From NCBI GenBank assembly GCA_964568425.1, contig CAZMPO010000004.1, forward strand, positions 87,671 to 151,670: 64,000 nucleotides of DNA. The letters run 5' to 3'. Origin of the DNA: CAKSQF01 sp964568425. GTDB taxonomy: Bacteria; Bacillota; Clostridia; Oscillospirales; CAG-272. The first letter of the stretch is position 1, and every line of letters begins with the position of its first letter. Positions 34,178 through 42,074 of this stretch are shown piece after piece. Under the pieces are notes generated by a model that made no database searches, was not told the origin of the DNA, and worked only from the letters and a program-made list of their open reading frames with translations. A program made the translations under genes and the position numbers.

Positions 34178-34966
34178 ATGATGGATAATTCAAAGACCAA
34201 ATACGTACTTGAAACCGAAAAACTCGGCATATCCTTCGGCGGTCTGAAGGCGGCTGATAATCTTAATATCAAGATCAAAGAAGGCGCGCTCTACGGGCTT
34301 ATCGGACCGAACGGCGCAGGAAAAACGACTTTCTTCAATATGATAACGGGAGTTTATACGCCGACTACCGGTAAATTCTATCTTGATGGGACAGATATGA
34401 CGGGGAAGAGTCAAGAATATATCTGCCGCCACGGAATCGCGAGAACATTCCAGAATATAAGACTTTTCAATAATATGAGCGTCATCCGCAATGTCCTCGT
34501 CGGTATGCATAACCTTCCCGAGTATAAATGCAATCCGCTTCATAGCGCATTTCGCACAAAATATCACTTCGAGATCGAGAAAAAGATGCGCGATGAGGCA
34601 AAATCACTGCTGTCAATATTCGGACTTCTCGATGAGCGCAACAATCTTGCCTCAAATCTTCCTTACGGTAAGCAAAGAAAACTCGAAATAGCACGCGCAC
34701 TTGCAACCCGCCCGAAGCTCCTGCTGCTTGATGAACCCGCCGCAGGTATGAATCCTCAGGAGACCGCCGAACTGATGGAAACGATCAAATTCATCAGAGA
34801 ACATTTTGAGGTGACAGTGCTTCTTATCGAACATGATATGAGCCTTGTCAGCGGCATTTGCGAGGAACTTACCGTTCTCAATTTCGGAACTGTTCTTGCA
34901 CAGGGAGATACCGAGACCGTGCTTAACGATCCGAACGTAATTAAAGCTTATTTGGGGGATGAATGA
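34178..34966 (+). CDS. livG: Branched-chain amino acid ABC transporter ATPase LivG
   Basis: This 262-residue ATP-binding subunit has Walker A GPNGAGKT (about 47-54), followed by the LivG-specific insertion with GIARTFQNIRLFNNMSV. It has a divergent signature LPYGKQRKLEIARALA and Walker B LLLLDEPAAGMNP. The C-terminus VLLIEHDMSLV contains the switch His. AAAGGAG precedes the start. Confidence 0.97.
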   Translation: MMDNSKTKYVLETEKLGISFGGLKAADNLNIKIKEGALYGLIGPNGAGKTTFFNMITGVYTPTTGKFYLDGTDMTGKSQEYICRHGIARTFQNIRLFNNMSVIRNVLVGMHNLPEYKCNPLHSAFRTKYHFEIEKKMRDEAKSLLSIFGLLDERNNLASNLPYGKQRKLEIARALATRPKLLLLDEPAAGMNPQETAELMETIKFIREHFEVTVLLIEHDMSLVSGICEELTVLNFGTVLAQGDTETVLNDPNVIKAYLGDE

Positions 34967-34967
34967 T

Positions 34968-35678
34968 ATGGCACTGCTTGAAGTACATGATCTCGAAGTC
35001 TCGTACGGACTCATCCGTGCGATAAGAGGTATTTCCTTTTCGGTAAACGAAGGCGAGATAGTAGCACTTATCGGCGCAAACGGCGCAGGAAAAACAACGA
35101 TAATGCACGCCGTTAACGGACTGATCCCCAAAAAAGCAGGGAAGGTCTTGTTTGGCGGCAACGATATTACAAATATTCCCGCACATAAGCTTACGTCGAT
35201 GGGAATGGCGCAGGTTCCCGAGGGAAGACGCATTTTTCAGGAACTTACCGTTTTTGAAAATCTACAGCTCGGAGCGTATACGCGAGGCGATAAGGCGGAG
35301 TTTAACGATAGTCTTGCCGATATTTATTCGAGATTTCCCATATTGAAGGAAAGATCAAAACAGGTCGCGGGAACTCTTTCGGGCGGCGAACAACAGATGC
35401 TTGCCATGAGCCGCGCACTTATGTCAAAACCATCGCTCATCCTTCTAGATGAACCGAGTATGGGTCTTTCTCCGCTTTATGTCAACACGATCTTTGATAT
35501 GATCAAGGAGATCAATCAAAGCGGAACAACAGTCCTGCTCGTTGAGCAAAACGCGAAAAAGGCACTCGCCATCGCCGATAGAGCCTATGTCCTTGAGGTC
35601 GGCAGAATAGTCAAAGGGGGCACGGGCAGTGACCTTCTCAAAGACGACAGCATCAAACGCGCTTATCTCGGTGGATAA
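34968..35678 (+). CDS. livF: Branched-chain amino acid ABC transporter ATPase LivF
   Basis: This second ATPase, about 236 residues, has Walker A GANGAGKT, MAQVPEGRRIFQELTVFENL, signature LSGGEQQMLAMSRALM and Walker B LILLDEPSMGL. It ends in the VLLVEQN switch motif. The ATG at 34968 is chosen over one at 34959 because the latter directly abuts the GGGGG ribosome site. It starts one base after livG. A strong bidirectional terminator follows. Confidence 0.97.
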   Translation: MALLEVHDLEVSYGLIRAIRGISFSVNEGEIVALIGANGAGKTTIMHAVNGLIPKKAGKVLFGGNDITNIPAHKLTSMGMAQVPEGRRIFQELTVFENLQLGAYTRGDKAEFNDSLADIYSRFPILKERSKQVAGTLSGGEQQMLAMSRALMSKPSLILLDEPSMGLSPLYVNTIFDMIKEINQSGTTVLLVEQNAKKALAIADRAYVLEVGRIVKGGTGSDLLKDDSIKRAYLGG

Positions 35679-35682
35679 TATC

Positions 35683-35724
35683 ATAATAATAACGCCGCCT
35701 CATGCGAGACGGCGTTATTATTAT
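35683..35724. terminator. Bidirectional terminator between livF and the response regulator
   Basis: A perfect 15-bp stem (35683-35697 with 35710-35724) has AT-rich flanks on both sides and separates convergent genes. Confidence 0.88.
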
Positions 35725-35739
35725 AATGATGATACTTGA

Positions 35740-36429
35740 TTACTGAAGGATCTCGAATTTGTATCCGACGCCCCAAACGGTTTTGAGGATCCATTTGTTC
35801 GATACACCCTCGAGCTTTTCGCGAAGTCGCTTTACATGAACGTCGACCGTGCGCGAGTCGCCGAGATAGTCAAATCCCCAGACCTTGTCGAGCAGCTGAT
35901 CGCGCGTGAAAACGCGATTGTAGTTCGACGCAAGGAAGTAGAGCAGCTCGAGCTCCTTCGGGGGGATGTCTACCGAGCGTCCTGCGAGCTTGAGCTCGTA
36001 TTTCTGCAGGCTGATCTCGATGTTGTCAAACTTTATGACCTCGTCGTCCGAGTTCTGCTCGTGTGCGCTGTATCTGCGAAGCACCGCTTTGATACGCGCC
36101 GACAGCTCCTTCATGTCAAAGGGCTTTACCATGAAGTCATCCGCACCAAGCTCAAGTCCGAGCACTTTGTCGAAGACCTCTCCCTTTGCCGTTACCATGA
36201 TGATCGGCTTTGTCGAGATCTCACGGATCTCACGGCATACCTGCCAGCCGTCCTTGCGAGGAAGCATTATGTCAAGCAGTACGAGATCGGGCTCGTACAT
36301 TTTGAAGTAGCTTACGCCCTCGACACCGTCAACGGCGGTCTTGACCTCGTAGCCCTCTTTTTCAAGATAGAGCCTGACCATTTCGCAAATGTTGGCATCA
36401 TCGTCAACTACAAGTAATTTCGTTCCCAT
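35740..36429 (-). CDS. OmpR/PhoB-family response regulator without adjacent kinase
   Basis: This 229-residue DNA-binding regulator has a receiver domain (about 3-118) with acidic pocket DDD (9-11), phospho-acceptor D53 in LVLLDIMLP and switch Lys in FMVKPFD. A winged helix follows (about 130-228) with PPKELELLYFLASN, TRDQLLDKVWG and RTVDVHVKRLREKLE. The ATG at 36429 is set by an AGGAGGATTTT ribosome site; the open frame continues upstream without one. A TATAAT -10 lies at 36511-36506 on this strand. No histidine kinase is next to it; the orphan kinase at 42075 is a candidate partner. Confidence 0.96.
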   Translation of the reverse strand: MGTKLLVVDDDANICEMVRLYLEKEGYEVKTAVDGVEGVSYFKMYEPDLVLLDIMLPRKDGWQVCREIREISTKPIIMVTAKGEVFDKVLGLELGADDFMVKPFDMKELSARIKAVLRRYSAHEQNSDDEVIKFDNIEISLQKYELKLAGRSVDIPPKELELLYFLASNYNRVFTRDQLLDKVWGFDYLGDSRTVDVHVKRLREKLEGVSNKWILKTVWGVGYKFEILQ

Positions 36430-36807
36430 TGTAAAATCCTCCTGTTTTATCTTTTCTTTAATCTCAAATATTAACTTCGTTAAATTGTTATCCAAGTTCA
36501 CATTTATTATAATCCATATATAAGAGTAAACCATGACGGTATTGTGAATTTTATGTGATTTTTCAAAAAAAGTGTTATTCACATTCTTAGAAGGGAAAAC
36601 GAGCAAGCCCAGTGTCGACGCTTGAAATTCTTTGAAATTATTTTATGTTTTTTGCCAATAGGTATTGCTTTTTTTTGAAAAGTATGATATAATAGCAAGG
36701 AAGATCGCGAACTATGTGCAAACGCATGGCAGATGTCCGATTTCTTCACATTATTACCGTACATTGTTGAGCAATCTTTACTGATGCTCTGTGGAGTATA
36801 GCAAGAT
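36430..36807. other. Divergent control region between the response regulator and capsule operon
   Basis: This 378-base gap holds the response-regulator promoter (-10 at 36511-36506), AT-rich DNA, and GTGA-containing repeats around 36546-36587 including GTGAAT and ATTCAC in inverted orientation. The capsule promoter lies at 36665-36693. The repeats could be regulator sites. No coding region is seen. Confidence 0.45.
36665..36693 (+). promoter_or_regulatory. Sigma-A promoter for the capsule-control operon
   Basis: TTGCTT (36665-36670), 17-base spacer, TATAAT (36688-36693). The leader is about 110 bases. Confidence 0.78.
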
Positions 36808-37581
36808 ATGGATAAGCAAAATACAAACAACGACGAATATTATTCGATCGATCTGACACATATTTTCAAGTGTCTTGTCAGACGACTTTGGATCATTGTT
36901 CTTTGCGGAATACTTGCGGCGGCGGTAGGATTTTCGATATCCGCTTTTGCCATCGATCCGACTTATTCGTCCTATGTTAAGCTCTATGTCAACAACAACT
37001 CGCTCTCCATAGGATCGACGAGCATATCGCTTTCTGATCTTACTGCGGCACAAAGCCTTGTCAAGACATACGGCGAAATTTTGAACAGCCGAAGCACGCT
37101 TGAGCGCATAATTGAAAAATCGGGTGTCGATTACAATTGGAAAGAGCTTTCACATATGGTGAAGTACTCGTCTTCCAATGACACCGAGATCATGAAGGTC
37201 ACTGTGACCTCAAACGACCCGTATGAGGCAAGTAAGATCGCCAATACGATAGCCGAAGTCCTCCCGACCAAGATATCCGAGGTCATCGACGGAGCATCGA
37301 TGAAGGTCGTCGATTCCGCGGTTCCCGATCTCGATAAGGTCGCGCCGAGCATCACATCGTACACAGCGATCGGTCTCGTGCTCGGAGTCATAGCGTCTGC
37401 AGGAATTGTCGTTGTCGCCGCACTGATGGACGGAACGGTTCACGATGATGAATATGTTCTCCGCACCTACGATTACCCGATCCTCGGCAGAGTGCCCGAC
37501 CTTGTAAATATCGGCGGCAGATCGTACGCCTATTACAGCAAGAACGAGCCGAAAAGGGAAAATGGGAAGGATGGCAGATAA
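36808..37581 (+). CDS. Wzz/CpsC-type polysaccharide chain-length and kinase-adaptor protein
   Basis: This 257-residue membrane protein is the adaptor of a split Gram-positive BY-kinase. An N-terminal helix (about 28-49, WIIVLCGILAAAVGFSI) and a second helix (about 190-210) flank the extracellular Wzz domain with PTYSSYVKLYVNN and the family SNDPYEASKIANTIAEVLP. The C-terminal cytoplasmic end activates the kinase. Its stop overlaps the kinase start (TAATG), the usual pairing. Confidence 0.93.
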   Translation: MDKQNTNNDEYYSIDLTHIFKCLVRRLWIIVLCGILAAAVGFSISAFAIDPTYSSYVKLYVNNNSLSIGSTSISLSDLTAAQSLVKTYGEILNSRSTLERIIEKSGVDYNWKELSHMVKYSSSNDTEIMKVTVTSNDPYEASKIANTIAEVLPTKISEVIDGASMKVVDSAVPDLDKVAPSITSYTAIGLVLGVIASAGIVVVAALMDGTVHDDEYVLRTYDYPILGRVPDLVNIGGRSYAYYSKNEPKRENGKDGR

Positions 37582-38339
37582 TGGCATCTAACAGAAAGAA
37601 TAAACAGTTTGTGCCGGGCGGCGAGGATGCAAGAACACTTCATAAAAATCTTGCCTTTACCGCGACCGAGCAATATAAACTTATCCGCGCAAACCTCGAT
37701 TTTACGATCCCGGACGGCGAAAAGTGCCCTGTGATCGGAGTTACAAGCTCAATGCGAGGCGAGGGCAAAAGTACGACGGCTGTAAATCTTGCCTATGTTT
37801 TTGCCGAAAAGGGAAGCAAGGTGCTCCTTATCGATGCCGATCTGCGTATCCCCTCGGTTGCAAAGAAACTCGGTATAGAGAGCACGCCCGGACTTGCGGA
37901 TATGCTCAGAACCAAAAATACCGATACTACGGGTATCAAGTCATTCCTCTTTGACAATTGGTATATACTTCCGTCGGGAGACATCCCCCCAAACCCGTCC
38001 GAGCTTCTCGGATCGAGTAGGATGAGACATCTTCTCGAAAAGTTTCGCGAGGTCTTCGATTACATAATAATCGACCTGCCTCCCGTCAACATCGTTTCGG
38101 ATGCGGTCTCGATCTCGAGCCTGATAACCGGCATGATCGTGGTCATCCGAGAGGAATATACAGAGAAAAGAGAGCTTGAAAGCTGTTTCAGACAGCTGAA
38201 AATGTCAAATGTCACCGTTCTCGGTTGCGTCATGAACGGCGCAAAATCGGGCGGAAGATCTTACGGTAAATACAAAAAGTACAAGTATTATAAGTATTAC
38301 CGCGATTATCGCACCGACGGGAAGGGTGATAGGGGTTGA
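37581..38339 (+). CDS. CpsD/CapB-family tyrosine-protein autokinase
   Basis: This 252-residue cytoplasmic BY-kinase controls polysaccharide polymerisation and export. Walker A is SSMRGEGKST (about 53-62), Walker A' LLIDADLRIPS, and Walker B YIIIDLPPV. It ends with a Tyr-rich cluster (YKKYKYYKYYRDY), the autophosphorylated tail. It is coupled to the adaptor gene upstream by TAATG and to the phosphatase downstream by an overlapping TTGA. Confidence 0.96.
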   Translation: MASNRKNKQFVPGGEDARTLHKNLAFTATEQYKLIRANLDFTIPDGEKCPVIGVTSSMRGEGKSTTAVNLAYVFAEKGSKVLLIDADLRIPSVAKKLGIESTPGLADMLRTKNTDTTGIKSFLFDNWYILPSGDIPPNPSELLGSSRMRHLLEKFREVFDYIIIDLPPVNIVSDAVSISSLITGMIVVIREEYTEKRELESCFRQLKMSNVTVLGCVMNGAKSGGRSYGKYKKYKYYKYYRDYRTDGKGDRG

Positions 38340-39031
38340 TAGATTGGCATTGTCATATCCTGCCCGCAATGGATGACGGAAGTCGCGATCTTAACGAAAG
38401 TCTTGCACTTGTCGGGATGCAGAGATCACAGGGGATCGATACAATAGTCGCAACTCCTCATTTCTACGCAAACGACGAGTCGGTCGATTCGTTTCTCGAA
38501 AGACGAGGGCGAGCACGTGATAAGCTCATGTCCGCTCTGCCTTGTGAAGATCTCGACCTGCGACTCGGGGCTGAGGTTCGCTATTACCCCGGGATCAGCC
38601 GTATGTCCGGACTCTCGCGCCTTCGTATCGACGGCAAGGGAGTACTGCTTGTCGAAATGCCGATGTCAAATTGGGGTAGATCGGCACTTGATGAACTATC
38701 CGAGATGTCAAGACACGGCGATCTTATGCTCGCGCATGTAGATCGATATTTCAAATTCGTGTCGAATGATGCGTGGGGGGAGCTTCACAATGCCGGTATA
38801 ATGATGCAGCTCAATGCCGACGCGTTTGCGTCGATTACATCAAGGCACAAGGCGATCTCGTTCTTGAAGAAGGGCATTTGCCAAGTCGTCGGGTCGGATT
38901 GCCATAATTTGACGACCAGACCCCCAAAGATCGATATCGCTTATAAAATGATCGAAAAGAAGTTCGGCAACGAATTTGTTTTCCAAATGGATGAGTTTGG
39001 CAAGAGCCTGCTCAACAAATCAAGGTTATAA
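38336..39031 (+). CDS. CpsB/CapC-family (YwqE-like) PHP tyrosine phosphatase
   Basis: This 231-residue manganese-dependent phosphatase of the PHP superfamily removes phosphate from the BY-kinase. Metal ligands are DWHCHILPAMDDGS at the start, VATPHFY (His near 42), AHVDRYF and the C-terminal GSDCHN. The start is TTG, overlapping the kinase stop codon. The three genes form the standard adaptor-kinase-phosphatase control set. Confidence 0.95.
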   Translation: MIDWHCHILPAMDDGSRDLNESLALVGMQRSQGIDTIVATPHFYANDESVDSFLERRGRARDKLMSALPCEDLDLRLGAEVRYYPGISRMSGLSRLRIDGKGVLLVEMPMSNWGRSALDELSEMSRHGDLMLAHVDRYFKFVSNDAWGELHNAGIMMQLNADAFASITSRHKAISFLKKGICQVVGSDCHNLTTRPPKIDIAYKMIEKKFGNEFVFQMDEFGKSLLNKSRL

Positions 39032-39082
39032 AATTATCTCAGATAATTATTATACATAAAGAATTGAAAGGAAAAACCTAAA

Positions 39083-39754
39083 ATGAAAAAAGTATTGGTT
39101 ATTTGTCTGTCTCTCGTAATGCTCGTATCGATGAGCCTTACAGTTTTTGCCGCTCCCGGAAGCTTTGTGTCCAGCCCGTCGGGTAATCCCGCACCGAAGC
39201 TCGACTCTTTCACTCCCGGCAGCTCTGATTGTACCGCAACTCTCGTTTTAACCCCCTACTCCGATAGAGATACTCTCCCTTCCGATCAGAAGGACAATAT
39301 TGAGGGCGCTTACTCGTCCATCGCATCGACCGACGACCTCACCACCCTTAACAGCGATCTCAAAAAGCTCGTTTCCGATAAGAAGCTTAACGGCAAAAAG
39401 CTTGCTGTCAGCGATCTTTTCAACGCACACGTTGAAGGATGCACGACTCACGAGGGTCATGTCGGCTCTGAGATAGTTATCGGGGCAGAATCACTCAATC
39501 GTTTTGTCGCTCTTATCCAAATGAACGATAAAGGCGAGTGGGAGCTCGTTTCAAATGCCGAGGTCATTAATGACGGAAAGAGCCTCAAGTTCACATCCGA
39601 TTCCTTCGGCGCGTTCGCAATCGTCGTTAATACCGAGGTTGAGAACCCTCGTACAGGTGACGCCGCAATGACCTATGTCTGCGCGATCGTTATGGCACTT
39701 TGCGCACTCGCACTTGCTGTTGTAGTCATCAAGGGCAGAAAGCAGAAAGCATAA
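39083..39754 (+). CDS. Secreted protein with C-terminal NPRTGD sorting-type signal
   Basis: This 223-residue surface protein has a signal peptide to about residue 24 (LTVFAAPG), then a Ser/Pro-rich segment and an alpha/beta region with LLTLNSDLKKL-like helices. At the end is NPRTGD (about 190-195), a hydrophobic helix (about 198-216) and the basic tail KGRKQKA. This end is the sortase type seen in Clostridia (NPxTG variants). The central domain is similar to 'AMIN-less' cell-surface proteins but is not a family I can name. No sortase is in the window. It sits between the phosphatase and LCP genes. Confidence 0.75.
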   Translation: MKKVLVICLSLVMLVSMSLTVFAAPGSFVSSPSGNPAPKLDSFTPGSSDCTATLVLTPYSDRDTLPSDQKDNIEGAYSSIASTDDLTTLNSDLKKLVSDKKLNGKKLAVSDLFNAHVEGCTTHEGHVGSEIVIGAESLNRFVALIQMNDKGEWELVSNAEVINDGKSLKFTSDSFGAFAIVVNTEVENPRTGDAAMTYVCAIVMALCALALAVVVIKGRKQKA

Positions 39755-39792
39755 ACAAAGTTTTTTGAAACATTCGAGATGGAGGTGATCTT

Positions 39793-40773
39793 ATGAAAGA
39801 AGCGGAAAGCAGAAAATCAACAAAATATGTTGTTATCGTGCTTTTGCTTGTCTTTCTTGTCGCCGCCGCTCTCCTTGTCGTAAGCATATGGGAACGCGGA
39901 CGCGGAAAGTATCCGTCTTCGGATGAAGATAACGGTACGCTCTCATTTGAAGGAAAAGACTATGTAAAAAAAGATGGTATCGAGACTTATTTGGTTCTCG
40001 GTATCGATAAATTCGATGAGGGCAGCGGTGAGCAGGATGCCTATCAGGCGGATTTCCTTCTCCTTCTCGTCTTTGATAATAACGAGAAGAAGTGCTCAGC
40101 CATCCAGATAAACCGCGATACCATGACAAACGTCAACCGACTTGACATCAGTGGCAATAAGATCGAGACGGTCAAAAAACAGATCGCACTTGCTTATAAT
40201 TATGTTTACGATTCGAGCGGTAAGATCAGCTGCCGAAATACCGCAGATTCTGTCTCCGATCTTTTACATGGTGTTAAGATCGATCATTATGTTTCGCTCA
40301 CAATGGAATCTGTTCCCAAGATCAATGATCTGGTCGGCGGTGTTGAGGTAGAAGTTCTCGATGATTTCACCGGGATTGATGACTCACTCGTAAAGGGTCA
40401 GACCGTCACACTCGTCGGCGATCAGGCATTGACCTATGTCCGCACAAGAAAAGGTCTTGAGGATGCTACCAACGCGGCGCGCATGAAGCGTCAGGAGCAG
40501 TATTTGAATGCTCTTACCAAGAAGCTCGAGGAATGCTTGGATAATAATCCCGATTTTCTATTGAGGGCTGTCGACGAGGTCGGTCGGTATATCGTTTATG
40601 ACTCGACCGAGTACAGAATGCAGGAGATAGCCGAGAAATTCAAGGAATACGAGTTCCTCGGAATTACCGAGATCGAAGGCGACAACAAGGTCGTTGACGG
40701 TTATATGGAGTTTACCCCGGATGAGGATGCACTCCTTAAGATCGTTGTTGATAATTTTTACAAACTCAAATAA
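39793..40773 (+). CDS. LytR-CpsA-Psr family glycopolymer ligase
   Basis: This 326-residue protein anchors capsule or wall polymers to peptidoglycan. One N-terminal membrane helix (about 13-34) precedes the LCP domain, with LVLGIDKFDEG, QADFLLLLVF, INRDTM, HYVSLTMESVPKINDLVGGV and LTYVRTRKGLEDATNAARMKRQEQ-type segments that bind the polyprenyl-diphosphate lipid. The ribosome site GGAGGTGATC is near perfect. It is the last gene of the capsule-control unit and is followed by a terminator. Confidence 0.96.
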   Translation: MKEAESRKSTKYVVIVLLLVFLVAAALLVVSIWERGRGKYPSSDEDNGTLSFEGKDYVKKDGIETYLVLGIDKFDEGSGEQDAYQADFLLLLVFDNNEKKCSAIQINRDTMTNVNRLDISGNKIETVKKQIALAYNYVYDSSGKISCRNTADSVSDLLHGVKIDHYVSLTMESVPKINDLVGGVEVEVLDDFTGIDDSLVKGQTVTLVGDQALTYVRTRKGLEDATNAARMKRQEQYLNALTKKLEECLDNNPDFLLRAVDEVGRYIVYDSTEYRMQEIAEKFKEYEFLGITEIEGDNKVVDGYMEFTPDEDALLKIVVDNFYKLK

Positions 40774-40781
40774 CCAATTGT

Positions 40782-40824
40782 CCCAAGACAGCCGAGGTGC
40801 TGTCTTGGGGCTTTGTGCTTTTTT
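40782..40824 (+). terminator. Terminator after the LCP gene
   Basis: An 11-bp stem (40782-40792 with 40799-40809) is followed by GC then a T-run at 40819-40824. Confidence 0.75.
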
Positions 40825-40858
40825 GCACGAATTTCGCCATTTATTTACAAAATATCTC

Positions 40859-40887
40859 TTGAGAAAAGTGAAAATAATTGATATAAT
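40859..40887 (+). promoter_or_regulatory. Sigma-A promoter for ychF
   Basis: TTGAGA (40859-40864), 17-base spacer, TATAAT (40882-40887). Confidence 0.8.
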
Positions 40888-40955
40888 ATAATGTCAAGCG
40901 AGGACCCGCTTTGACTTATATTATTACCTTGATATCTGAAGGAGAACAGACATAT

Positions 40956-42050
40956 ATGAAGCTCGGTATAGTTGGACTTCCGAATGTAGGAAAGAGTACA
41001 CTTTTTAACGCGATAACAAACGCAGGCGCCGAATCGGCAAACTATCCTTTTTGCACGATCGAACCGAATGTCGGGGTAGTCCCCGTGCCGGACGAAAGAC
41101 TTGATTGGCTCAATGAGCTTTATCATGCCGAAAAATACACCCCTGCCGTTATCGAGTTTGTCGATATAGCCGGACTCGTAAAGGGCGCATCGCGAGGCGA
41201 AGGTCTCGGCAATAAATTTCTCGGACATATAAGAGAGGTCGATGCGATCGTCCATGTTGTTCGTTGTTTCGAAAATTCAAATATAATACATGTCGACGGC
41301 TCGATCGATCCCCTTCGCGATGTCGAAACGATCAATTTAGAGCTGATCTTTGCCGATATCGAAACTCTCGAGAGAAGAATCGACAAAACGACCAAACTTT
41401 TGCGCGGTGACAAGAAATATGCTGAGGAGCTCGAACTCCTGCAAAGAGTTCACGCCGCCCTTGAGGAGGGAAGATCCGCTCGTTCGCTCGAATATACCGC
41501 CGATGAGCTCAAAATAATGTCGGATGTTTCGCTCCTCACCATGAAACCCGTGATCTATGCCGCCAATATCGGTGAAGATGAGGTCGGCGGCGGATATGTC
41601 GAAAATGATGGCTATAATAAGCTTGCCGCCTTTGCCGCATCCGAAAACGCCGAGATCGTCCCGATCTGCGCAGGCGTCGAGGCGGAGATCGCCGAGCTCG
41701 ACGATGAAGAAAAAGCTCTTTTCCTTGCCGATCTTGGAATTACCGAAAGCGGACTCGATAAGCTTGTACGCGCAAGCTATCATTTGATGGGACTTATCTC
41801 GTTCTTGACTGCGGGCGTCCAAGAGGTTCGCGCGTGGACGATCAAACGCGGAACAAAAGCACCCCAGGCGGCAGGCAAGATCCACACCGATTTTGAGCGC
41901 GGATTTATCCGTGCCGAGATCGTGTCTTATGATGATCTAAAGACCTGTGGCTCAATTGCCGCGGCCAAAGAAAAGGGTCTCTATCGCAGTGAGGGCAAGG
42001 ACTATGTTATGCAGGACGGCGATGTCGTTTTGTTCCGATTTAATGTATAA
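40956..42050 (+). CDS. ychF: Redox-regulated ATPase/GTPase YchF (Obg family)
   Basis: This 364-residue Obg-like P-loop ATPase has exactly family length. G1 is GLPNVGKST (about 7-15) and G3 DIAGLVKGASRGEGLGN. A coiled-coil insertion (about 130-165) and a C-terminal TGS domain (GTKAPQAAGKIHTDFERGF; VMQDGDVVLFRFNV) follow. The ATG at 40956 has AAGGAG; the frame extends upstream without one. YchF binds ribosomes and responds to oxidative stress in other bacteria. Confidence 0.98.
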   Translation: MKLGIVGLPNVGKSTLFNAITNAGAESANYPFCTIEPNVGVVPVPDERLDWLNELYHAEKYTPAVIEFVDIAGLVKGASRGEGLGNKFLGHIREVDAIVHVVRCFENSNIIHVDGSIDPLRDVETINLELIFADIETLERRIDKTTKLLRGDKKYAEELELLQRVHAALEEGRSARSLEYTADELKIMSDVSLLTMKPVIYAANIGEDEVGGGYVENDGYNKLAAFAASENAEIVPICAGVEAEIAELDDEEKALFLADLGITESGLDKLVRASYHLMGLISFLTAGVQEVRAWTIKRGTKAPQAAGKIHTDFERGFIRAEIVSYDDLKTCGSIAAAKEKGLYRSEGKDYVMQDGDVVLFRFNV

Positions 42051-42074
42051 ATTTTTTTCGAAAGAGGGAATTTG

